Notes: generated by a model not told the origin, from the sequence alone. Counted from the stretch's first letter, positions 45,919 through 53,583 are shown. The stretch is 64,000 nucleotides of DNA from Bacteroidota bacterium (GCA_022562895.1 JADFOK010000001.1:62001-126000); one strand, 5' to 3'. Made by a program: numbers and translations.

Positions 45919-47199
45919 GTGAAAATAGAAGTCCTTCACCAACATTTATTAAAAAGTAAAGGTGTATGTACAGACACGCGAAAAATAACTAGGGGTTGTT
46001 TGTTTTTTGCACTAACAGGGAATAATTTTAATGGTAATGAATTTGCCCAAGAAGCTTTAGATAAAGGAGCTTATAAGGTTGTAATAGATCAAATTGACTA
46101 TCATAAAAATACAGGAGAGACCATTTTATGCGCAAGTTCATTAAAAATGTTACAAAAACTTGCTAATTATCACAGGAAACAAATAAATATTCCTATCATC
46201 GCTATAACCGGAAGCAATGGTAAAACAACCACAAAAGAACTTATTCACGCTGTACTATCCCAAAAATATAAGATCATTGCCACAAAGGGTAATTTGAATA
46301 ACCATATAGGGGTACCACTTACTTTACTTTCAATGAATTCTGAAACAGAAATAGGAATTGTGGAAATGGGTGCAAATCACTTAAAAGAAATTGAAAAACT
46401 TTGTGAAATAACCTTACCAGATTATGGTTATATCACTAATTATGGTAAGGCCCATCTTGAAGGTTTTGGAAGTCTTAAGGGAGTTATCAAGGGTAAAACT
46501 GAACTCTATAAACATATAAAAGAACATGACAAAATCGTTTTCGTAAATGCAAACGACCCAAAACAACTATTATATTCACAAGGTTTGAAAAGGGTGACTT
46601 TTGGAAATAAACAACAAGATTCAAATATTCGGTTAAAAGATGCTTCTTACACTCTGGTTGTGGTATATGAAGATGTTGAAATACAAAGCAACCTGATTGG
46701 TTTATACAACTTTCCTAATATAGCTTCAGCTATAGCTATTGGGGATTATTTTAAAGTATCAAAAGAAAATATTAAATCGGCTATTGAAGATTATATTCCC
46801 ACTAACAATCGTTCACAACTTATAGAAAAAGGGACTAATAAAATTATTCTCGATGCTTATAATGCAAATCCGACAAGTATGATAGCTGCCCTCGAAAATT
46901 TTAAACAAGCAAAGGGTGAAAACAAAATTTTATTTTTAGGCGATATGTTTGAATTGGGAGAGGATTCAGAAAGAGAGCATCAAATTATTGTAAATTTCCT
47001 GGAAGAAAACCCCATGGGAATCACTTATTTAATAGGAAGTAATTTCTTTAAAACCAAAACCACTAAAGAATATATCCATACGCTGGAAACCTTTGATGAA
47101 TTAAAAAAGCAACTAACAGATAATAGCCCTGAAAATAGCTACATCCTTATTAAAGCTTCTCGCGGAATGGCATTGGAACGGATTTTAGAGTTATTATAA
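45919..47199 (+). CDS. murF: UDP-N-acetylmuramoyl-tripeptide--D-alanyl-D-alanine ligase
   Basis: 426 residues, Mur ligase. It adds D-Ala-D-Ala to the peptidoglycan precursor. The N-terminal domain has GVCTDTRKITRGCLFFALTGNNFNGNEFA, the P-loop ITGSNGKTTTKEL (about residues 96-108), VEMGANHLKEIE, and the C-terminal DAYNANPTSM and FLGDMFELGEDSEREH. The start is a GTG: the translation from it (MKIEVLHQHLLKSKG) matches the family N-terminus exactly, and no ATG lies close upstream in frame. A non-ATG start may limit its translation. Confidence 0.94.
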   Translation: MKIEVLHQHLLKSKGVCTDTRKITRGCLFFALTGNNFNGNEFAQEALDKGAYKVVIDQIDYHKNTGETILCASSLKMLQKLANYHRKQINIPIIAITGSNGKTTTKELIHAVLSQKYKIIATKGNLNNHIGVPLTLLSMNSETEIGIVEMGANHLKEIEKLCEITLPDYGYITNYGKAHLEGFGSLKGVIKGKTELYKHIKEHDKIVFVNANDPKQLLYSQGLKRVTFGNKQQDSNIRLKDASYTLVVVYEDVEIQSNLIGLYNFPNIASAIAIGDYFKVSKENIKSAIEDYIPTNNRSQLIEKGTNKIILDAYNANPTSMIAALENFKQAKGENKILFLGDMFELGEDSEREHQIIVNFLEENPMGITYLIGSNFFKTKTTKEYIHTLETFDELKKQLTDNSPENSYILIKASRGMALERILELL

Positions 47200-47263
47200 A
47201 TTCATTATACCTTATTCATTCCTTATAAATTACGAACAGGTGCTAATTACAATTTGTCAAGAT

Positions 47264-47827
47264 ATGTCTGGTCAAAAAAACCTTTATTTTATTGCTATTG
47301 TTCCAAACTTGAGCGTAAGGGAACTTATAAAAGCTTTAAAAGAGGAAATGAAGGAGCGCTTTAATACCAAACATGCATTAAAATCTCCCGCACATATCAC
47401 ACTGCAAATGCCCTTTAAAAGGAGTGCGGATTTTGAGGAGCCTCTTGTGAATACTTTGAAAGCCTTTGCTAACCAGCAACAGGCATTCAAAATTGAGTTG
47501 TCAGGATTTGGTTGTTTTTCACCCAGGGTACTATTTGTCAAAGTGAATGATCATGAACCCATTGCAACTATGTGCCGGGATCTTAAAAAAGTGCTATCAG
47601 ATACTTTAGATTTTAAAACGGATAAAATCACTTCCAAAATTCATCCCCATATGACCATTGCGACAAGAGATCTCAGTAAATCGGAATTTAACAAAGCCTG
47701 GCCTGAATATGAAAAACGTAAATTCAGTTCGTCTTTTTGGGTGAATGGTATTTTCCTTTTAAAACATACTGGAAAATACTGGGAAATTCATCGGGAATTT
47801 TCGTTTCAAAAACATTCCGGCATCTAA
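47264..47827 (+). CDS. 2'-5' RNA ligase / cyclic phosphodiesterase family protein
   Basis: About 187 residues, 2H phosphoesterase superfamily. The two catalytic H-x-T motifs are present: H44-I-T in HITLQMPFKR and H129-M-T in HPHMTIATRDLS. The ATG at 47264 is chosen because the family starts just before the LYFIAIVPN strand; the upstream in-frame ATG adds eight residues. The likely activity is on 2',3'-cyclic phosphate ends of RNA, but the in vivo substrate is unknown. It lies 64 bases after murF. Confidence 0.88.
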   Translation: MSGQKNLYFIAIVPNLSVRELIKALKEEMKERFNTKHALKSPAHITLQMPFKRSADFEEPLVNTLKAFANQQQAFKIELSGFGCFSPRVLFVKVNDHEPIATMCRDLKKVLSDTLDFKTDKITSKIHPHMTIATRDLSKSEFNKAWPEYEKRKFSSSFWVNGIFLLKHTGKYWEIHREFSFQKHSGI

Positions 47828-47926
47828 ATGCTAACCTGTTTCGATAACTAAATTTTGGCCTAATAACGGACTTAAAAAGATCAACAACAAAGTACTAATT
47901 GAAATATAAATAGTTGCTTTTTTTCT

Positions 47927-47940
47927 TGTGGGTCATACTG
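47927..47940 (-). pseudogene. 14-base remnant of a tRNA-Val 3' end
   Basis: TGTGGGTCATACTG is identical, in the same orientation, to 48205-48218, which covers the last 12 bases plus two flanking bases of tRNA-Val(GAC). The match stops before the T-arm, so no functional tRNA is present. It may be the trace of a lost tRNA copy. Confidence 0.5.
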
Positions 47941-47949
47941 ATTACTCCC

Positions 47950-48115
47950 GTGATCCAGATAAAACCCACTACTGCAAATAGTATCCCTATTCGAGCTTTG
48001 TTCGAAATGGTCTTTTTTGTTTTATCATTTTTGAAAACAATTAAGGATTACTTTCAGTGATCCAGATAAAACCCACTACTGCAATTACCATCCCATACAA
48101 GCTACGCTTGTAATG
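47950..48115 (+). repeat. Two diverged plus-strand repeat units (units 1 and 2)
   Basis: A 28-base core beginning GTGATCCAG and ending CTGCAA is identical at 47950-47977 and 48057-48084. Each core is followed by a TA-rich spacer ending ATCCC and then a 7-bp hairpin: TTCGAGC-TTT-GTTCGAA in unit 1 (47990-48006, then a T run) and TACAAGC-TAC-GCTTGTA in unit 2. The core aligns with the 3' end and trailer of tRNA-Val(GAC): ATCCAG, then ACCCAC, then CAAATA and TATCCC in the same order. Confidence 0.7.
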
Positions 48116-48168
48116 TTATTTTCAATTTATTACTCAAGGACATAAATGACCTACGTAATAAATTAAAA

Positions 48169-48195
48169 ATCCCATTGCATTTAATGCAATGGGAT
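48169..48195 (-). terminator. Terminator of tRNA-Val(GAC)
   Basis: A 13-bp perfect inverted repeat (ATCCCATTGCATT / AATGCAATGGGAT) just downstream of the leftward tRNA, followed on the minus strand by a T run. Confidence 0.82.
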
Positions 48196-48206
48196 AGTAT
48201 TTGATG

Positions 48207-48281
48207 TGGGTCATACTGGATTCGAACCAGCGACTTCTACCCTGTCAAGGTAACACTCTGAACCAACTGAGTTAATGACCC
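48207..48281 (-). tRNA. tRNA-Val (anticodon GAC)
   Basis: Minus-strand cloverleaf of 75 bases. Acceptor arms GGGTCAT and ATGACCC pair fully, with discriminator A. The D-arm contains AACTCAGTTGGTTCAGAGT, the anticodon stem TTACC/GGTAG closes loop TTGACAG with anticodon GAC, and the T-arm has GGTTCGAATCC. It decodes GUC and GUU. CCA is not encoded. A hairpin terminator lies 11 bases downstream. Confidence 0.95.
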
Positions 48282-48344
48282 ATAATAATTAAATGTACTG
48301 CTTTTTTATATTTCCTAAAACTACCACTACTAAGCATTCGTTCT

Positions 48345-48731
48345 GGATTAACCCTCCCTGTCGGCAGACAGGTTCGTTGATCCCTTTACGACCAATCCTG
48401 CAAGTACAATCCCACACGAGCTTTGCTCCTGTGTATTTTTATTTTTATTGTTTCAGAAAATAAATTTTCTTCAGGATTAACCCTCCCTGTCGGCAGGCAG
48501 GTTCGTTGATCCCTTTACGACCAATCCTGCAATTACAATCCCTACGAGCAAAGCTCGTTTGGTTTTTTATTTTTATTGTTTTAGAAATTAAATTTTCTTA
48601 AGGATTAACCCTCCCTGTCGGCAGGCAGGTTCGTTGATCCCTTTACGACCAATCCTGCAAGTACAATCCCACACGAGAAATGCTCGTGTGTGTTTTTTAT
48701 TTTTATTGTTTCAGAAATTAAATTTTCTTCA
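48345..48731 (+). repeat. Tandem triplication of a ~128-base unit (units 3-5)
   Basis: Three head-to-tail copies start at 48345, 48474 and 48602 (period 129 and 128). Each contains GGATTAACCCTCCC, a CCTGTCGGCAG-type palindrome, GGTTCGTTGATCCC, a spacer ending ATCCC, a hairpin, a T-rich tract and TTTTTATTGTTT(C/T)AGAAA. The first 65 bases differ at only one to three positions. The hairpins differ more but still pair: GAGC-TTT-GCTC, ACGAGC-AAA-GCTCGT and CACACGAG-AAATG-CTCGTGTG. Each hairpin plus T tract looks like a plus-strand terminator. Confidence 0.88.
48667..48700 (+). terminator. Terminator-like hairpin of repeat unit 5
   Basis: CACACGAG and CTCGTGTG form an 8-bp perfect stem around AAATG, followed directly by a TGTTTTTTATTTTT tract. 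It is the clearest of the five unit hairpins. Confidence 0.65.
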
Positions 48732-48744
48732 CAAAAAAATAAAA

Positions 48745-48770
48745 ATCCCTATGCAATTTTGCATTGGGAT
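48745..48770 (-). terminator. Terminator of tRNA-Val(UAC)
   Basis: Inverted repeat ATCCC-ATGCA / TGCAT-GGGAT with one T-T mismatch, then a long T-rich tract on the minus strand. It resembles the other tRNA terminator in loop-side sequence (TTGCAT) and in the ATCCC base. Confidence 0.78.
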
Positions 48771-48781
48771 TGTACTTGATG

Positions 48782-48856
48782 TGGGCGATGAGGGATTCGA
48801 ACCCCCGACCCCCTCGGTGTAAACGAGGTGCTCTGAACCAACTGAGCTAATCGCCC
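48782..48856 (-). tRNA. tRNA-Val (anticodon TAC)
   Basis: Minus-strand cloverleaf of 75 bases. Acceptor arms GGGCGAT and ATCGCCC pair, with discriminator A. D-arm TAGCTCAGTTGGTTCAGAGCA, anticodon stem CCTCG/CGAGG around loop TTTACAC with anticodon TAC, and T-arm GGGGTTCGAATCCC. It decodes GUA and GUG (and probably GUU by wobble). CCA is not encoded. Confidence 0.96.
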
Positions 48857-48870
48857 TTTATCGATAACGG

Positions 48871-48892
48871 ACCTGCCTTCCGTTAGGCAGGT
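48871..48892. repeat. REP-like palindrome upstream of tRNA-Val(UAC)
   Basis: ACCTGCCT-TCCGTT-AGGCAGGT, 8-bp perfect arms, 15 bases before the tRNA 5' end. Its CCTGCC/GGCAGG arms recall the CCTGTCGGCAGGCAGG element inside the nearby tandem units, so both may belong to one dispersed palindrome family. Confidence 0.55.
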
Positions 48893-48942
48893 GCAAATAT
48901 AATGTAGTTTTTATACTCAACAAACGAAATACAATAAAAAAG

Positions 48943-50160
48943 TTATAAAACTTCAGCTACCACAAAAGTACTCCCGCCAACATATATTATATCGTTAATA
49001 GAAGCCTTTTTTAAAGCTGTTTTATATGCTTCCTCAACCGAAGAAAACACCTGGCCAAACAAATTATAATCCAACGCTTTTTGTTTCAGGGTTTCTGCAT
49101 TCAACCCTCTTTCAACATTAGGTTTGCAAAAATAATACATTGTATTTCTTGGAAAAAGAGGTAATAAACTATCCAAGTTCTTATCATTTACAAAACCTAT
49201 TACTATATGCAAATTAGCAAAAGATTCCTCTTTCAATTGTTGCAATACCATACTTAGTCCCTCACGGTTATGAGCTATATCACAGATCACCTTTGGAGAT
49301 TCCCGCAAAATTTGCCAGCGACCTAACAATTCCGTATTACCTACAGTATGTAATAATCCGTTTTTTAAAGCTTCTTCCTGAATATTCCAACCATTTTTTC
49401 GTAATATTTTTATTACCTGTACAGTTAATTTGCAATTTTTTTCTTGATACTTTCCCAATAAATCAGTCCTGTATGTAGTATTTTTTTCTTCTTCAACAAA
49501 TGTTATTGGACTTTTAGAGTTACTCGCAACTTTCAGAAAGACCTCTTTTGTTTCTAATTGTGTCTCTCCAATAACTACTGGTATTTGTGGTTTTATAATC
49601 CCCGCTTTTTCAGAAGCGATTTCAACTAAGGTATTTCCTAAAAAACGGGTATGATCAAAACCTATGTTCGTTATTACCGATACTTCGGGAGTAATGATAT
49701 TCGTACTGTCTAACCTCCCTCCTAAACCAACTTCAATAATTGCAATATCTACTTTTTCTTTTCTGAAAAAATCAAAAGCTAAACCTACTGTCATCTCAAA
49801 AAAAGAAAGTTGATGTGTTTCAAAAAAAGATTTATGTTTTGTTACAAAGTTCGAAACTTTTTTTTTCGGAATTATCTTTCCATTAACTCTAATTCTTTCT
49901 CTGAAATCCTTTAAGTGGGGTGAAGTATATAATCCTGTTTTAAATCCTGCCTCTTGTAAAACTGAGGCAAGCATATGACTCGTAGACCCTTTTCCATTTG
50001 TGCCAGCTACATGAACAGTTTTAAAATTATTTTGAGGTTCTTCTAAATAAGTCATCAATTTAAGTGAATTGGAAAGATCTACTTTATAAGCGGCCTCTCC
50101 TATACGTTGATACATAGGTAACTGTGCAAAGAGCCAGGTTATGGTTTCAGAATAATTAAT
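48943..50160 (-). CDS. folC: Folylpolyglutamate synthase / dihydrofolate synthase
   Basis: Mur-ligase-like enzyme that adds glutamate to (dihydro)folates. The P-loop TVHVAGTNGKGSTSHML, TSPHLKDFRERIRVNG, EVGLGGRLDSTN and ICDIAHNREG are present. The first ATG (50115) gives 390 residues starting MYQRIGEAAY, which lacks the usual first helix. In the same frame, the 15 codons upstream read [I]NYSETITWLFAQLP, which is exactly the missing family N-terminus, and begin with ATT at 50160. No ATG, GTG or TTG exists between this and the next upstream stop. I therefore take ATT as the likely start (405 residues). Confidence 0.88.
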   Translation of the reverse strand: MNYSETITWLFAQLPMYQRIGEAAYKVDLSNSLKLMTYLEEPQNNFKTVHVAGTNGKGSTSHMLASVLQEAGFKTGLYTSPHLKDFRERIRVNGKIIPKKKVSNFVTKHKSFFETHQLSFFEMTVGLAFDFFRKEKVDIAIIEVGLGGRLDSTNIITPEVSVITNIGFDHTRFLGNTLVEIASEKAGIIKPQIPVVIGETQLETKEVFLKVASNSKSPITFVEEEKNTTYRTDLLGKYQEKNCKLTVQVIKILRKNGWNIQEEALKNGLLHTVGNTELLGRWQILRESPKVICDIAHNREGLSMVLQQLKEESFANLHIVIGFVNDKNLDSLLPLFPRNTMYYFCKPNVERGLNAETLKQKALDYNLFGQVFSSVEEAYKTALKKASINDIIYVGGSTFVVAEVL

Positions 50161-50177
50161 GACTAAAATATTTAAGG

Positions 50178-52676
50178 TTATTTAACCAATAATTTTTTAG
50201 TAGTTTGAGAAATTCCATCAAAAATTGACAAATAATATAATCCCGAGGGAATAGTTTCAATAGAAAACCGAATATCATTGGTATAGTCTGTAAAATCTTG
50301 TCTAATAATCTCCCTTCCTAGTTGGTCATATAAAATCACAGATACGTTTTCTAAATATTTCGGGATTGATATCATTACATAATCAGATGATGGATTAGGA
50401 TATAGTTGCACTTCCAATGCAAATAAAATATCCTCAGTATTTAAAATATTGTTGGCAATATCAATTTTATAACTGGAACGTCCATAGGTTCCTGCAAACA
50501 AAAACTCTGATGCCTCGTGAATATTCAAATCTGTTACAACCACCGATGGCATATTCATTCCAAGCACTTCCCAATTAGTGCCTTCATCAAGAGATGCTAG
50601 TACCCCTATATCGGTTCCTAAAAATAAATTACCATAGCGATCTCTTTCAATATCATTTACAGGAATATCAGGTAAATTGGTAGAAATATCAATCCAGTTT
50701 GCACCTGCATCTGTACTTTTATAAACGTGTCCGTCGTCTTCTCCAAAACGATATCCCGAAAATGTAACATAAACCGTATTCACATCATCTCTTGAGGCTA
50801 ATACCTTGGTCACCCAAAAATTAGGTAAACTCGATGAAATTAAATTCCAATTAGTCCCTCCGTTTTGTGTTATCCAAATGTTGCCATCATCAGTTCCTGC
50901 AAAAATAACATTACTGTCTAAAGGAGAAACATTAATTGTTGTTATGGTTCCAAAAGTAAGGTTTCCAGAATGAGGTCCATTACTAAGATCCGGACTGATT
51001 GCTGTCCAATTAACAGCAGCATTAGTAGTTTTATAAACTCTATTGGTTCCATAATAAACTATTTGTGGATTTACAGGATCAAACGTTATCGGGGTATCCC
51101 AATTATTTGGATCTCCACTTGCAATGCCATTTAACACCGTAAAAAATGAAGCTGCATTATTGGTGGATTTTCTTAGATTTCCACGTTGTGATAAGGCATA
51201 GATCACATTGGTATTTGTGGGATCTACCAAAGGCTGAAAACCATCGCCTCCATTAATTATATTCCAATCATCCAATCCTCCAGTTACTGTTCTCATGGTA
51301 CTATTATCCTGAGCACCTCCGTACATTTTGTTTCCATTTTGAGCATCGACATGAAAACGATAGAATTGGGTGATAGGAAGTGTGACATCTTTTATAGAAG
51401 AAACTCCATCGTTGGTGCTTTTATACAAGCCCCCATCATTACCTAATAAAACTTCTCCCGGAACTGAGGTATTGAATGCAAGGGCATGCTGATCTACATG
51501 AACTCCGGGAAAAGAAATACTCCAATTAGCGCCTCCATCTGTAGATTTTTCTATTATGAAACCCACATTATAAATTACATCTTCATTGGTTGGATCCACA
51601 AAAATACCTCCAAACCACCAGTGAAATCCTATATTGGTTAACTGGCTAGAATTAACTTCTGTCCAGGTATCTCCACCATTTGCTGTTCTGTAAACACCCT
51701 GAATGCTTCCATTGGCATCGGCATAAAGTGCATACAAAACATTTGGATTAGATTGCGATATATCAATACTGATCCGTCCTTTTTCTGAAGCTAAACTTGG
51801 TAAACCAGCAGTAAGTTCTGTCCAGGTATCACCCCCATTTATAGAGCGATAGATCCTTGATGTTTCTCCTCCGTATTGTCTGTTATTGGGTCTGCGAATA
51901 CGCTCCCAACTGGCAGCATAAATAATATCACCATTTGTGGGATGAATTACCATATCTATAATTCCGGTAGAATCACTAACAAATAAAACTTGATCCCAGG
52001 TATCTCCACCATTGTTAGTACGATATACGCCTCTGTTAATATCATTCCTAAAAAGGGGACCCATGGCTCCAACAAAAACTGTATCATCGTCACTGGGGTC
52101 TATTACTATCTTTCCTATGCTTCCCACATCGGGAAGTCCTTTAATTTCCCAGGTAAGTCCGCCGTCGAAACTTTTGTAAATGCCATCGCCATCATAAGCC
52201 AATGAACCACCTCCGGCATTAACTTCTCCTGTCCCAACCCAAATTAAATCTGTATTGTTTTTTGAAATTTCAATATCGCCAATAGAAAGCATTTCCTGGT
52301 CATCGAAAATAGGGTTCCAGTTAGCACCCCCATCTGTTGTTTTAAAGATTCCTCCCGAGGCTGTTCCTATATAATATGTTTGCGCCTGATCTATTGGAAT
52401 TTCAATGTCGGAAATCCGGCCTCCAATATTTATAGGTCCGGTAAACTCCCAAAGTGTACCCCCAGAACTTCTTTGTTTCTTTTCCTTTTTCCATTGAATG
52501 GCTATGGAATAGGCATCGGTTTTTATTTCTCCCGTTGGATATGCACGTTGCATAAACATAAAATCGTGAGGAGTTTTTATTTCTGAAATAACTTCAATTA
52601 AAGGATTATTAGGCTGTTGTGTACAGCCAATAATTGAAAAAACCACTAGTAAAGAAAGGGTAATAAAACGGTTCAT
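50178..52676 (-). CDS. Sortilin/VPS10-like propeller protein with lipobox and type IX sorting domain
   Basis: 832 residues. The N-terminus MNRFITLSLLVVFSIIGC has a lipobox (Cys18). The body holds many BNR/sortilin-type blades with the S-x-DGGxxW motif (TTDGGANWNPIF, SFDGGLTWEIKG, NNGGDTWDQVL, SINGGDTWTEL, STDAGANWIDI), a ten-bladed-like propeller. The end (LYPNPSSDYVMISIPKY...DQLGREII...IPSGLYYLSIFDG...KKLLVK) is a type A sorting domain. Carrying both a lipidation signal and a sorting domain is unusual. Role unknown; proteins of this type are often annotated as glycosyl hydrolase or VPS10 domain proteins. It lies upstream of folC with a 17-base gap. Confidence 0.9.
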   Translation of the reverse strand: MNRFITLSLLVVFSIIGCTQQPNNPLIEVISEIKTPHDFMFMQRAYPTGEIKTDAYSIAIQWKKEKKQRSSGGTLWEFTGPINIGGRISDIEIPIDQAQTYYIGTASGGIFKTTDGGANWNPIFDDQEMLSIGDIEISKNNTDLIWVGTGEVNAGGGSLAYDGDGIYKSFDGGLTWEIKGLPDVGSIGKIVIDPSDDDTVFVGAMGPLFRNDINRGVYRTNNGGDTWDQVLFVSDSTGIIDMVIHPTNGDIIYAASWERIRRPNNRQYGGETSRIYRSINGGDTWTELTAGLPSLASEKGRISIDISQSNPNVLYALYADANGSIQGVYRTANGGDTWTEVNSSQLTNIGFHWWFGGIFVDPTNEDVIYNVGFIIEKSTDGGANWSISFPGVHVDQHALAFNTSVPGEVLLGNDGGLYKSTNDGVSSIKDVTLPITQFYRFHVDAQNGNKMYGGAQDNSTMRTVTGGLDDWNIINGGDGFQPLVDPTNTNVIYALSQRGNLRKSTNNAASFFTVLNGIASGDPNNWDTPITFDPVNPQIVYYGTNRVYKTTNAAVNWTAISPDLSNGPHSGNLTFGTITTINVSPLDSNVIFAGTDDGNIWITQNGGTNWNLISSSLPNFWVTKVLASRDDVNTVYVTFSGYRFGEDDGHVYKSTDAGANWIDISTNLPDIPVNDIERDRYGNLFLGTDIGVLASLDEGTNWEVLGMNMPSVVVTDLNIHEASEFLFAGTYGRSSYKIDIANNILNTEDILFALEVQLYPNPSSDYVMISIPKYLENVSVILYDQLGREIIRQDFTDYTNDIRFSIETIPSGLYYLSIFDGISQTTKKLLVK

Positions 52677-52741
52677 GGCATTATTTTTTAATGCTATAAA
52701 GGTATTGAAAAATGTGTTTATTATTGCTTTTGAACAGGAAT

Positions 52742-53563
52742 CTATTCAGAAAGGCTAAACCTATAAATAATCTTGCCAATTTGCTTAGTTGGAGCTTTTT
52801 CATCTTTATTAAACCGCGTAGCCATTGCAGCCCTTTTTGCAGGTTCTAATAAACAAGGAGTATTATTTGTGGTTCCCCTTACACCGGCTCTGGCATTAAT
52901 AACTTTACCATTCCTGTCTACTTCAATGCTGACAACAACGATTCCTGCTTCGTTACAATCCTGCAGGTATTTTTCCTTATTTAGGGCCTTACGTCCGCCT
53001 AAAAGATAATTGCCGTCACCGTCTAATCCTTTTCCTGTTCCGTAATAACTACTTGCATTGGGGTCGCCTTTTGGGTCGCCTTTGTCTCCTGATCTTTTAT
53101 CATTCCCCTCACCTCCTTTTGTGACACCATTATTTTTAGGACCATTTATTAAACTAGAAATTGCGTCGATAGTAGATTTATCGGGTTTGGGGTCAGGTTC
53201 TTTAATAATTTCTTTTTTGGGTTTATCATCTACCGGAGCTTCTTTATTTTCTTTTTTAATTTTTTCTTTTTTTATTACTGGGGCCTCCTCCATATCCTGA
53301 GTGACGACCTCTTCTTTTAATACGGTTTTAGACTGGACTTTAGATTCTGGTGTGGTTTGTTTAGGAGTAGACTTAATTTTCTTTATGGGTTGGATGTTTC
53401 CGTCACTAAAATCTGTCGTACCAAAATTAATAGCGATCCCATTTTCCGGAGGGGGATATATATAGCTTAGTCCTACATATAACAATAAAAATATTATTAT
53501 TACATGTAAAATTACAGTAATAGCCATACTTTTTCTTTTATGTCTGGTGTTTAAAAAGCTCAT
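52742..53563 (-). CDS. TonB-like energy transducer
   Basis: 273 residues. One N-terminal transmembrane helix (AITVILHVIIIFLLLYVGLSYIY) with the His of the TonB SxxxH motif, a long periplasmic linker rich in Lys, Pro and Glu (residues about 60-150), a Gly/Asp-rich patch, and a C-terminal TonB fold (GIVVVSIEVDRNGKVINARAGVRG...CLLEPAKRAAMATRFN). It transmits proton-motive force from the ExbB/ExbD complex encoded just upstream to outer-membrane receptors. Bacteroidota have several TonB systems; which receptors this one serves is unknown. Confidence 0.9.
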   Translation of the reverse strand: MSFLNTRHKRKSMAITVILHVIIIFLLLYVGLSYIYPPPENGIAINFGTTDFSDGNIQPIKKIKSTPKQTTPESKVQSKTVLKEEVVTQDMEEAPVIKKEKIKKENKEAPVDDKPKKEIIKEPDPKPDKSTIDAISSLINGPKNNGVTKGGEGNDKRSGDKGDPKGDPNASSYYGTGKGLDGDGNYLLGGRKALNKEKYLQDCNEAGIVVVSIEVDRNGKVINARAGVRGTTNNTPCLLEPAKRAAMATRFNKDEKAPTKQIGKIIYRFSLSE

Positions 53564-53583
53564 AATTCTATGTAAAGTAGACC

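Larger units (their letters stand above)
47828..48942. other. Long non-coding region with two tRNA genes and repeated hairpin units
   Basis: This 1.1-kb stretch has no credible protein gene. It contains, on the minus strand, two tRNA-Val genes each with its own hairpin terminator, and on the plus strand five related repeat units (two near 47.95-48.12 kb, three in tandem at 48.35-48.73 kb). A 14-base copy of a tRNA-Val 3' end lies at 47927-47940, and a REP-like palindrome precedes the second tRNA. The parts are listed separately. Confidence 0.85.

Noticed and set aside
47927..48281. Integrative element at the tRNA-Val 3' end
   Set aside because: A short tRNA 3' duplicate exists, but there is no integrase or cargo between the copies; kept only as a low-ranked finding.
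48345..48731. Regular direct repeats suggesting a CRISPR array
   Set aside because: The 128-base period, near-identical whole units without unique spacers and the absence of cas genes rule it out.
48634..48822. Open frame of 62 codons across repeat unit 5 and the antisense of tRNA-Val(UAC), ending GDEGFEPPTPSV
   Set aside because: The C-terminal string is the well-known artefact of translating tRNA genes on the wrong strand; no start signal or codon bias supports a protein.
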